From positions 1 to 32,888 of the forward strand of contig WFNP01000079.1 in assembly GCA_015488535.1 (NCBI GenBank): a stretch of 32,888 bases of DNA, read 5' to 3'. This document shows, piece after piece, positions 1 through 6,286 of this stretch. Numbering within the stretch: the first letter of the stretch is position 1; the number at the start of each line of letters is the position of its first letter. The stretch is from Nitratifractor sp. (GTDB lineage Bacteria; Campylobacterota; Campylobacteria; Campylobacterales; Sulfurovaceae). The notes under the pieces were generated by a model. The model was not told where the DNA came from. It ran no database searches and was given only the letters and a program-made list of their open reading frames with translations. The position numbers and the translations under genes are program-made.

Positions 1-142
1 TGGTTATTGGTTATTGGTTATTGGTTATTGGTTATTGGTTATTGGTTATTGGTTATTGTAAGAATATAAGTAGAATATATTTTATCATTACAAGTTTAAC
101 AATTTTCAAATACACCAATACACTAATAACCAATATACTAAA
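1..142. repeat. Heptamer tandem repeat with partial inverted arm (element A, TTGGTTA class)
   Basis: The window opens inside a tandem array of the 7-bp unit TGGTTAT, with eight full copies at 1-56; the array may extend beyond the window. After an AT-rich spacer (about 59-110) comes a degenerate inverted arm at about 111-142 made of CCAATA/CTAATA units. The arm ends at the stop codon of the S4-domain gene, so the element lies at the 3' end of the dapD operon. The same design recurs at 12469-12587 and 28641-28736, and with a different 7-mer at 15673-15768. Confidence 0.85.
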
Positions 143-388
143 CTAAATCTCTTTCACATACTCATCTTTTTTACTTTTAGGGATTGTTTTGGTGGTAGGG
201 ATTGCCAAAACTTCATACTCTTTTGCTCCTTTGAGATACTCAATTTTGACTCTGTCACCTACCTTGACAGACTTGGAGGGTTTGGCAACTGCACCATTGA
301 TATAGACAACACCGCTTTTTACCATATCCTGGGCTATTGTGCGTCTTTTGACTACATTTACACTGCTTAGCCATTTGTCTATTCTCAT
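143..388 (-). CDS. S4-domain RNA-binding protein (Hsp15/RqcP-like)
   Basis: An 81-residue protein consisting almost wholly of one S4 RNA-binding domain. It starts MRIDKWLSSV and then has the typical pattern of a basic helix (VVKRRTIAQDMV), a G-x-V-x-x-N-G turn (about 26-33) and the K-P-S-K-x-V-x-x-G-D strand (about 36-46). Known small S4 proteins of this kind (Hsp15, RqcP) bind stalled 50S subunits carrying peptidyl-tRNA and act in ribosome rescue; a single-domain S4 protein of this size is also known from Helicobacter. The start ATG overlaps the stop of the preceding 74-aa gene (ATGA), so the two are translationally coupled. It is the last gene of the dapD operon. The family is secure; the exact ribosome-rescue role is inferred. 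Confidence 0.85.
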   Translation of the reverse strand: MRIDKWLSSVNVVKRRTIAQDMVKSGVVYINGAVAKPSKSVKVGDRVKIEYLKGAKEYEVLAIPTTKTIPKSKKDEYVKEI

Positions 389-609
389 AATTTAAACTCC
401 TCTTCGGCTCTTTTGGCTTGGGCAACTCCAATCAGAGTCAATTGCCCATCTTTGATATAACCCTCTTTTTCAAGCTCTTTTTTGACTCTTTTGCCCTCTT
501 TGAGAGTGAATACTCCTGTATCGGCGAGTATCTCTATTACATCTTTGATACTCTCATCACTCTGCCTTTTGAGCATTTTAAGTAAAAAGACTCTCTTTTC
601 TATCTGCAT
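385..609 (-). CDS. Small conserved protein of unknown function, possible winged helix
   Basis: A 74-residue, highly charged soluble protein with no signal peptide or membrane segment. Its pattern of short helices followed by a KELEKEGYIKDG-type recognition helix and turn (about 45-56), then a strand-like LTLIGVAQAKRA, resembles a small winged-helix fold, but no family can be named. It lies 3 nt after dapD and overlaps the S4-domain gene by 4 nt, so it is clearly part of that operon. Linkage to an S4 protein suggests a nucleic-acid or ribosome role, which is inference only. Confidence 0.75.
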   Translation of the reverse strand: MQIEKRVFLLKMLKRQSDESIKDVIEILADTGVFTLKEGKRVKKELEKEGYIKDGQLTLIGVAQAKRAEEEFKL

Positions 610-612
610 AGA

Positions 613-1800
613 TTAGTGCAACTCTTCATTTAATTTGACTTCTCTTGTGCTTCTTCTTGCCACCATTTGACCGGTTGTTGAATCAATTCTATAATGGATA
701 CCGTTTAATCCTTGAAGCTCTGCACCTTTGAATATCTCTTTATCTTCGATATTTGCCTCCGGATTTGCCTGTTTGATTTTTTCAAGCTCATTAGCATCTA
801 TTTTGATTTTTGTTCCAGCCAATACCGCAATACCGGCATCTACTATACAACCATCACCAAGTGGAATACCTGTTACAGAGTTGGCACCAAGCAGAGTATT
901 TTCTCCTATGCTTATAGGATTGCCGTCTGTGCCTGATAATACTCCCAAAATACTGGCTCCTCCACCTACATCTGAGCCACTTCCAACAATGGCAGATGAA
1001 CTGATTCTTCCCTCTACCATTACAGCCCCGAGAGTTCCGGCGTTGAAGTTGATATAACTGGCTCCCGGCATTACAGTTGTCCCTGCTGCCAATTGAGCTC
1101 CCATTCTAACCTTTGAGCTGTCAAGTATTCTGGTATTGCCTGCCGGAATGATATGTTGCAGGTATCGTGGGAATTTATCTACACTGTCGATATTTGGGAA
1201 TGTGCCATTTAATTTCATAGCAATTTCATTCTCTCTTAGATATTCAAGCTCATAAGGTTTGTTGCCTACCCACGCAACATTGCTAAGTATCCCAAAAGCA
1301 CCATTTAGATTGACTCCTCTAAGCGGAGCTTTGCCAAGAGACAGGGCGTAGAGTTTGAGATATACACTCTCTACACTCTTTGGTGCATCATCTTCAAACA
1401 AAATTGCAATTTTAAAATCTTTGCCGATATCTTCCATCTCAGAAAGTGTTTTAATTACTTGCACATTTTTATGAGCTTCTCCCACAGCTTCAGCCAAATA
1501 TGGAGCAAAAGCATTCATGGCATTTTGGACAAATTTATCATTAATTGTAGCTACAAATTCACTTTGGCTAAAATCTATACTTTTGTTAGCATCAAGCAAA
1601 GCCTTTATAAATATGGCTGCTGAGCCGTAATTCTCTTTCCAATTTACAATGGCATAATTTGCCTGTAACACTTTATCAGCACTCTTTTGACCTCTATCAA
1701 CCCTTGCTATTCCAAAAGCAACCGGCTCCCTGTAACCATCTATCGCTTTAATCTCTTCAATCAGTGATGCAAACTCTTCTTTTGTTTTAACTGTTTCCAT
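613..1800 (-). CDS. dapD: 2,3,4,5-tetrahydropyridine-2,6-dicarboxylate N-succinyltransferase
   Basis: Transfers a succinyl group from succinyl-CoA to tetrahydrodipicolinate in the succinylase branch of lysine and meso-diaminopimelate synthesis, supplying peptidoglycan. The protein has 395 residues, far longer than the about 274-residue E. coli enzyme and typical of the epsilonproteobacterial form. An N-terminal domain of about 220 residues is followed by a left-handed beta-helix made of hexapeptide repeats (roughly 235-340), visible in runs such as GAQLAAGTTVMPGASYI, with the VEGRISSSAIVGSGSDVGGG stretch inside it. The ATG is preceded by a GAAGGAG ribosome binding site. It is the first gene of a three-gene operon with the 74-aa and S4-domain genes and is divergent from selA. 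A TATAAT box on the minus strand at 1833-1838 is a plausible promoter. Confidence 0.93.
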   Translation of the reverse strand: METVKTKEEFASLIEEIKAIDGYREPVAFGIARVDRGQKSADKVLQANYAIVNWKENYGSAAIFIKALLDANKSIDFSQSEFVATINDKFVQNAMNAFAPYLAEAVGEAHKNVQVIKTLSEMEDIGKDFKIAILFEDDAPKSVESVYLKLYALSLGKAPLRGVNLNGAFGILSNVAWVGNKPYELEYLRENEIAMKLNGTFPNIDSVDKFPRYLQHIIPAGNTRILDSSKVRMGAQLAAGTTVMPGASYINFNAGTLGAVMVEGRISSSAIVGSGSDVGGGASILGVLSGTDGNPISIGENTLLGANSVTGIPLGDGCIVDAGIAVLAGTKIKIDANELEKIKQANPEANIEDKEIFKGAELQGLNGIHYRIDSTTGQMVARRSTREVKLNEELH

Positions 1801-1832
1801 TATATATAGACTCCTTCTTCTGTTTTGTTGAT

Positions 1833-1857
1833 ATTATACTTTATTTTATTATATAAT
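1833..1857. promoter_or_regulatory. Divergent -10 boxes for dapD (minus) and selA (plus)
   Basis: The 85-bp gap between dapD and selA is AT-rich. On the minus strand TATAAT (1833-1838) lies about 32 nt before the dapD start. On the plus strand TATAAT (1852-1857) lies 28 nt before the selA start. No clear TTGACA -35 boxes are visible, as is usual for Campylobacterota sigma-70 promoters, which rely on AT-rich upstream DNA. The two boxes are 13 bp apart, so transcription in the two directions probably interferes. Confidence 0.5.
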
Positions 1858-1885
1858 CTAATAGTTGATATCTTAAAGAGTAGTA

Positions 1886-3208
1886 ATGAACCCATACAGA
1901 CAAATTCCCAAAGTAGATAAGATTTTAAATGATGAGAGTTTTAAAAAATACAATAGATATATTTTGAGTAGAGCTGTAAAAGAGGAGATAAAAACTCTAA
2001 GAGAAGATATATCAAAAGGAAAAGAGTGGAGCAAACAAGAGTTGTATAAAAATATCAAGAGAAGATATCACTCTCTAAGCTCATCATCTTTATATAAAGT
2101 TATAAATGCAACCGGAATAATTATTCATACAAATTTGGGCAGAAGTCCAATAGATAGTGAAGTTTTTGATAGTGTCAAAGAGATAGCTACAAAGTATTGC
2201 AATTTGGAATATGATATGCAAAAAGGGAGTAGGGGAGACAGATATACCCATACTGCTCAAACACTCAAAGAGTTATTTGGGTGTGAAGATGTTTTGATTG
2301 TAAATAATAATGCCTCTGCTGTTTTTTTGATACTCAATACCTTTGCAAAAAACAAAGAGGTTATTGTATCAAGAGGGGAGCTTGTAGAGATAGGCGGAAG
2401 TTTCAGAATACCGGAGGTTATGAGAGCAAGTGGAGCAATTCTCAAAGAGGTGGGGACTACAAACAGAACCAAAATCAGTGATTACAAAGAGTCGATATCA
2501 GAAGATACTGCAATGCTGATGAAAGTGCATAAATCAAATTATAAAATTGTAGGTTTTAGCCAAGATGTAGAGATTGATGAAATTACCAAATTGGCAAAAG
2601 AGAAGAATTTGATAGATTATTATGATTTGGGAAGTGCATATATCCCACCTTTGCCATACTCTCTGTCAAATAGCGAACCTTCCATTATGGATATTTTAAA
2701 AAATCAACCATCACTGGTAAGTTTTAGCGGTGATAAACTCTTTGGCTCTATTCAAGCCGGTATTATTATTGGAAAAAAAGAGTTGATAGCAAAACTTAAA
2801 AAAAATCAAATACTTAGAATGTTTAGAGTTGATAAAATCACATTGGCTATATTACAACAGAGTGCTATTAAATATTTAAAAAAAGAGTATGAAAAAATTC
2901 CCGTATTAAATATGCTCTTTACTCCATTAGAGGAGCTTGAGAAGAGGGCTGAGAGTTTAATAGATATGATACAAGATGGATTTATATACCACACTTCAAG
3001 TTTTGTGGGGGGTGGGACTATGCCGGAAGCTGAAATACCATCAGTCAGTGTAGCACTTAAAGGTAATGCCAAAGAGTTGCAAGAGGCTTTTAGAAGAGAG
3101 AATATTATAGGCAGAATAGAAAATGAGATGTTTTTAATTGATATGAGAACAGTTAAAAGAGATGATATATCTGTAATTGCCAAAGCATATAATAAAATAA
3201 AAGAATGA
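1886..3208 (+). CDS. selA: L-seryl-tRNA(Sec) selenium transferase
   Basis: A PLP-dependent enzyme that converts Ser-tRNA(Sec) to Sec-tRNA(Sec) using selenophosphate. It has 440 residues, normal for bacterial SelA. The N-terminal tRNA-binding region is followed by NATGIIIHTNLGRSP (about 73-87), a hallmark of the family, and by the PLP-lysine motif SFSGDKLFGSIQAGIIIG with Lys284. The C-terminal half has the VGGGTMPEAEIPSV motif (about 373-386). The start ATG has a weak AAAGAG site upstream. The gene is coupled to selB by a 4-nt ATGA overlap. With selB and tRNA-Sec it forms a compact selenocysteine cassette; selD and a selenoprotein are not in the window. Confidence 0.96.
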   Translation: MNPYRQIPKVDKILNDESFKKYNRYILSRAVKEEIKTLREDISKGKEWSKQELYKNIKRRYHSLSSSSLYKVINATGIIIHTNLGRSPIDSEVFDSVKEIATKYCNLEYDMQKGSRGDRYTHTAQTLKELFGCEDVLIVNNNASAVFLILNTFAKNKEVIVSRGELVEIGGSFRIPEVMRASGAILKEVGTTNRTKISDYKESISEDTAMLMKVHKSNYKIVGFSQDVEIDEITKLAKEKNLIDYYDLGSAYIPPLPYSLSNSEPSIMDILKNQPSLVSFSGDKLFGSIQAGIIIGKKELIAKLKKNQILRMFRVDKITLAILQQSAIKYLKKEYEKIPVLNMLFTPLEELEKRAESLIDMIQDGFIYHTSSFVGGGTMPEAEIPSVSVALKGNAKELQEAFRRENIIGRIENEMFLIDMRTVKRDDISVIAKAYNKIKE

Positions 3209-5055
3209 AACATATCATTATAGGCACTGCCGGACATATTGACCATGGTAAAACTTCACTTATAGAGGCGATGACGGGTTATAACGGTGATGAGAGTGAG
3301 CAAGAGAGACAAAGAGGTATTACTACATCTTTAAGCTTTTGTAATATGCAACAAAATGGAATAAATATCTCTTTTATAGATGTCCCCGGTCATGAAAAAT
3401 TGATTAAAAATATGGTAAGCGGAGCATTTGGATTTGATGCTGCACTTTTTGTAGTAGATGCCAAAGAGGGTATTATGCCTCAAACTATTGAGCATATTAA
3501 GATATTAAAACTGCTTGAAATAAAGAGGCTTATTGTAGCTGTTACAAAGTGTGATTTAGTGGATGATGAGGTATCAAAAAGAGAAATATCCAATATCACA
3601 AAGTTTATCGGAAGATACTCATATTTTGATATTCAAGCAGTTGTTCCAACCTCTATTTATGATAAAAAAAGTATAGAAAAGTTAAAAGATACTCTGTTTC
3701 AAACGCCTAAAAAAGAGTCAAAAAATTACCCGTTTTTCAGATGTTATATAGATAGAGTGTTTAGTCTTAAAGGTATCGGCACAGTGGTAACAGGCACTCT
3801 GTTATCCGGAGAGATATACAAAAAAGAGAAAATCAATATAGCCCAATTAAACAGAGTTGTAACAGTAAAAAATATACAGATACACTCCCAAGATACAGAT
3901 ATCGCACATGCTCATCAGAGAGTAGCTTTAAATCTTGATATATCTTATAATAAACTCAAAAAGGGTTATCTGTTATGCTCCAAAGGTTATTTAAGAGGTT
4001 TTGACACTATTGATGTATCTATCAAGAGTATTGATAATAGATTACCTCCGCACAATAGTCAAATACTATTTATTACAGGCTCTATGGTAGTAGAGGGTAA
4101 AATATTATATTATGAAGATAAAAATTATGCCTCCATTAAATTAAAAGATAAAATATTTTCAATATTTGAAGATAAGTTTATAATTTTGCAAAATGGAAGA
4201 TTAAAAGCAGGAGGCAAGATAGTTATACCAATAAGTGAGCCTTTAAGAAAAAGTGTGAAACTATCCCTACTCAAAGCATTGGATAGAAGAGATTTTAAAA
4301 ATGCTTTTGAGATTTTATTACAAAATCATAAAAGAGGTTTTGGATTGATATCTGCTCCCCAAAGATTTAATATGAGCCATCAAGAGGCTATTAAGATAGC
4401 CAAAGATATAAAAGATAGTTTTTTAGATGAAAAAGAGTTGGTGCTTTATTCAATAGAGGCAATAGCTAAATTAGAAGAGTCTATCAAATCTATATATCAA
4501 AATAATCCAAAAGCTCTATTATCTTCAAACTCTATAAATATGATAATTAAATGGGCTTCTGTTTCATTGATTGAATATATTTTAAATAGATTGGCAGATA
4601 GTGGATATATTCAAAAGCAAAAAAATATTTTTGTAAAGAGTGATCAAGATGTTGAAAATTTACTTGATACTGCACATAATCAAATATATCAAACTCTTCA
4701 AAATGGGGGTATGACACCAAAAGCACCAAATGATATATATAAGGATTTGGATATTGATAAAAAGATAGGGGATAATATATTAAGAGCATTATTGAGTTTA
4801 AAAAGAGTGATAAAACTATCTTCCAATATATTTGTTACTACTCAAAATCTACAAAAGGCTATCTATATAATGAAAAATATAGTGCAGGAAGATGGCTATA
4901 TAGATATCAGAAATTTTAAAAGTAAAACTCAAATGAGTAGAAAATATTGTATAGCATATCTTGAATATTTTGATAGTTTTGAAGAGGTTTATAAAAAGAA
5001 AGATAAGAGATTTTTACGGCGAGAGGGTGGAGGAATCGAACCTCCCTTGAGATAG
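3205..5055 (+). CDS. selB: Selenocysteine-specific elongation factor
   Basis: A GTPase that carries Sec-tRNA(Sec) to the ribosome and binds the SECIS hairpin in mRNA. Its 616 residues match bacterial SelB. The EF-Tu-like GTPase domain shows G1 GTAGHIDHGKTS (8-19), G3 DVPGHEKLIKNM (about 59-70) and G4 TKCD (about 114-117), followed by beta-barrel domains (about 170-340) and C-terminal winged helices (about 360-600). It overlaps the selA stop by 4 nt. The last 11 or so codons (residues 606-616, including GGGIEPPLR) are antisense to the 3' part of tRNA-Sec, so the C-terminal tail is dictated by tRNA sequence and is probably not a functional domain. The stop TAG at 5053-5055 lies within the tRNA gene. 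Confidence 0.95.
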   Translation: MKHIIIGTAGHIDHGKTSLIEAMTGYNGDESEQERQRGITTSLSFCNMQQNGINISFIDVPGHEKLIKNMVSGAFGFDAALFVVDAKEGIMPQTIEHIKILKLLEIKRLIVAVTKCDLVDDEVSKREISNITKFIGRYSYFDIQAVVPTSIYDKKSIEKLKDTLFQTPKKESKNYPFFRCYIDRVFSLKGIGTVVTGTLLSGEIYKKEKINIAQLNRVVTVKNIQIHSQDTDIAHAHQRVALNLDISYNKLKKGYLLCSKGYLRGFDTIDVSIKSIDNRLPPHNSQILFITGSMVVEGKILYYEDKNYASIKLKDKIFSIFEDKFIILQNGRLKAGGKIVIPISEPLRKSVKLSLLKALDRRDFKNAFEILLQNHKRGFGLISAPQRFNMSHQEAIKIAKDIKDSFLDEKELVLYSIEAIAKLEESIKSIYQNNPKALLSSNSINMIIKWASVSLIEYILNRLADSGYIQKQKNIFVKSDQDVENLLDTAHNQIYQTLQNGGMTPKAPNDIYKDLDIDKKIGDNILRALLSLKRVIKLSSNIFVTTQNLQKAIYIMKNIVQEDGYIDIRNFKSKTQMSRKYCIAYLEYFDSFEEVYKKKDKRFLRREGGGIEPPLR

Positions 5056-5116
5056 TCATCTATCCCAACAAGCGGGTTTGAAGCCCGTGGCGCCCACCAG
5101 AGACACATACCCTCCG
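5020..5116 (-). tRNA. selC: tRNA-Sec (anticodon TCA)
   Basis: Read on the minus strand this is a 97-nt tRNA with all marks of bacterial tRNA-Sec. The anticodon TCA (complement of 5079-5081) sits in a CGGGC/CCCG stem. The D-stem has 6 bp (GTGTCT/GGGCGC, with three G.U pairs) and a small loop. A long variable arm pairs over 9 bp (TTGGGATAG with CTATCTCAA, loop ATGA). The T-arm is GGAGG-TTCGATT-CCTCC. The acceptor pairs over 7 bp (GGAGGGT/ACCCTCT, one G.U); the expected eighth terminal pair reads C.C. The gene does not encode CCA (CCG follows the discriminator). It starts 13 nt after the deformylase-like gene on the same strand and probably shares its transcript. Its 3' part overlaps selB by 36 nt on the opposite strand. 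Confidence 0.96.
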
Positions 5117-5129
5117 CAACAGTTTAAAG

Positions 5130-5972
5130 TTATAGCAATCCTTGTGGATTTACCCAAAGCCACGCACCTACGGCAAAAGCCAAAGCCACTGCCACTCTTT
5201 TTACAATAATTCCAATCTGGTTTCCTATTTGGCATGAGCTACACTGTTTATACTTTTTGGCTTCATATTGAGCATATATAAAATATATTATCATTAAAAC
5301 TATTACAGATGGGAAAGCTATTTTATCAAATGTATATATTTTGGATATTGTAGTTGTTGTCCAATGAAAAAATTTGGCAAATATAGGAGTGATAAGTGAT
5401 AAGCCCATAAAAAATAGTATCTTGTCTGTAAAACTGGTAATATAATCTTTTCTGCTAAATGTTGGACATACATCAAGACTTTGAGGCACCAATCCTTTAC
5501 CTGCCAAAGCCTCTAATACCTGCTCTCTATAATCCTTATTTACTTTGTCAAGTGGAGTGCCACCAAATAGATAATCTATTTTACGCTGGAGTGTTGTTGA
5601 TAACCATCTATCCTCTATTTTCATACTGTGCTGATTACCCTCTCTATCCTCATATATGATAGATATTTTCTCATATCTTGGCACAGTAAGCTCAATATCG
5701 GGATAATAAGCAGTCTTCTCTTTATTCTCTATTATTCCCTCTTTTTTCAAAATTCGAGGATTTATAAACTCCAAATACTCCCCATCTTTTTTGATAATCA
5801 CAATATTAAAAGGGTGAGCAATTTGAATAGCCGCCAAAGCCTCCAAACTGTTTGCTTCCATTGTATCTTTCATATCTTGCAGTAGTCTTGGCAGACTTTC
5901 ATCTTTGAAATCTCTTACATCGGTGCAAGATAGAATCCTGTCATCAGGATATATTACCAACTCTTTTACCAT
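5130..5972 (-). CDS. Degenerate peptide-deformylase-like protein with C-terminal membrane domain
   Basis: A 280-residue protein. Residues about 1-150 follow the peptide deformylase fold: LEALAAIQ (43-50) stands where PDF has GxGLAAxQ, KTAYYPD (86-92) where PDF has EGCLSxP, and QRKIDYLFGG (129-138) where PDF has QHExDHLxG. The metal-binding Cys and both His of HExxH, plus the catalytic Glu, are all missing, so deformylase activity is very unlikely. The C-terminal half has about three membrane helices (185-203, 217-235, 254-274) and a CSSC pair (244-247) between the second and third. An upstream TTG is in frame, but GGAG lies 6 nt before the ATG at 5972, which decides the start. tRNA-Sec follows 13 nt downstream. 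The fold assignment is from motif spacing; function is unknown. Confidence 0.75.
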   Translation of the reverse strand: MVKELVIYPDDRILSCTDVRDFKDESLPRLLQDMKDTMEANSLEALAAIQIAHPFNIVIIKKDGEYLEFINPRILKKEGIIENKEKTAYYPDIELTVPRYEKISIIYEDREGNQHSMKIEDRWLSTTLQRKIDYLFGGTPLDKVNKDYREQVLEALAGKGLVPQSLDVCPTFSRKDYITSFTDKILFFMGLSLITPIFAKFFHWTTTTISKIYTFDKIAFPSVIVLMIIYFIYAQYEAKKYKQCSSCQIGNQIGIIVKRVAVALAFAVGAWLWVNPQGLL

Positions 5973-6058
5973 TATTTTCTCCAATATGAATGGGATAATT
6001 TTGTAGAATAATAGAATAATAACTCTAAAAAACCATCTGATAAGCTTTTATGAAGGGG

Positions 6059-6083
6059 CAAGATGCCTAAAAAAGGCATCTTG
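6059..6083. terminator. Perfect 9-bp inverted repeat, possible terminator
   Basis: CAAGATGCC (6059-6067) and GGCATCTTG (6075-6083) pair perfectly over 9 bp around an A/T loop. It lies 12 bp beyond the stop of the 57-aa gene and about 90 bp upstream of the deformylase-like gene, so it could end the long sdh/sqr transcript. There is no T-run after the stem on the minus strand, so Rho-independent function is uncertain. Confidence 0.5.
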
Positions 6084-6095
6084 AAAAGATTATGA

Positions 6096-6269
6096 TTAGT
6101 GGCTCTTTTGAACAACTAAAATCATTTTAATATTGATAATTACAAATCTAATAAATTGCCAAATGAGACAAGTTCTCATAAACTTTACAAATGGTGTAGG
6201 AACCATTGTCTCAAAACTTGGCTCATATGCTTGAATATTTTTTTCTATTGAATGATCTACACTTGCCAT
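6096..6269 (-). CDS. 57-aa hydrophobic small protein downstream of SQR
   Basis: A short ORF starting MASVDHSIEKN and ending VVQKSH. It has a strong ribosome binding site (AAAGGAGA, 5 nt before ATG) and starts 17 nt after the SQR stop, so it is almost certainly translated from the SQR mRNA. The first 25 residues are polar. Residues about 32-53 (TCLIWQFIRFVIINIKMILVV region) form one hydrophobic, mildly basic helix that could be a membrane segment or an amphipathic membrane-surface helix. No family is recognised. The context suggests a partner of the membrane-associated SQR or a quinone-site accessory; this is inference. Confidence 0.72.
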   Translation of the reverse strand: MASVDHSIEKNIQAYEPSFETMVPTPFVKFMRTCLIWQFIRFVIINIKMILVVQKSH

Positions 6270-6286
6270 TATTATCTCCTTTTATA

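Noticed and set aside
1-58. Possible CRISPR-like or coding repeat
   Set aside because: Units are 7 bp, directly adjacent with no unique spacers, and the arrays are in intergenic DNA with stops in all frames nearby.
728-1057. Plus-strand open frame of 109 codons
   Set aside because: It is the antisense shadow of the repetitive beta-helix part of dapD and has no ribosome binding site.
5022-5055. SelB C-terminal tail as a genuine extra domain
   Set aside because: The GGGIEPPLR-type tail is the translation of antisense tRNA, a well-known artefact pattern, although here the stop really does lie in the tRNA.
5973-5984. TTG start for the deformylase-like gene
   Set aside because: The GGAG of the downstream ATG lies inside these codons, so the ATG at 5972 is the better start.
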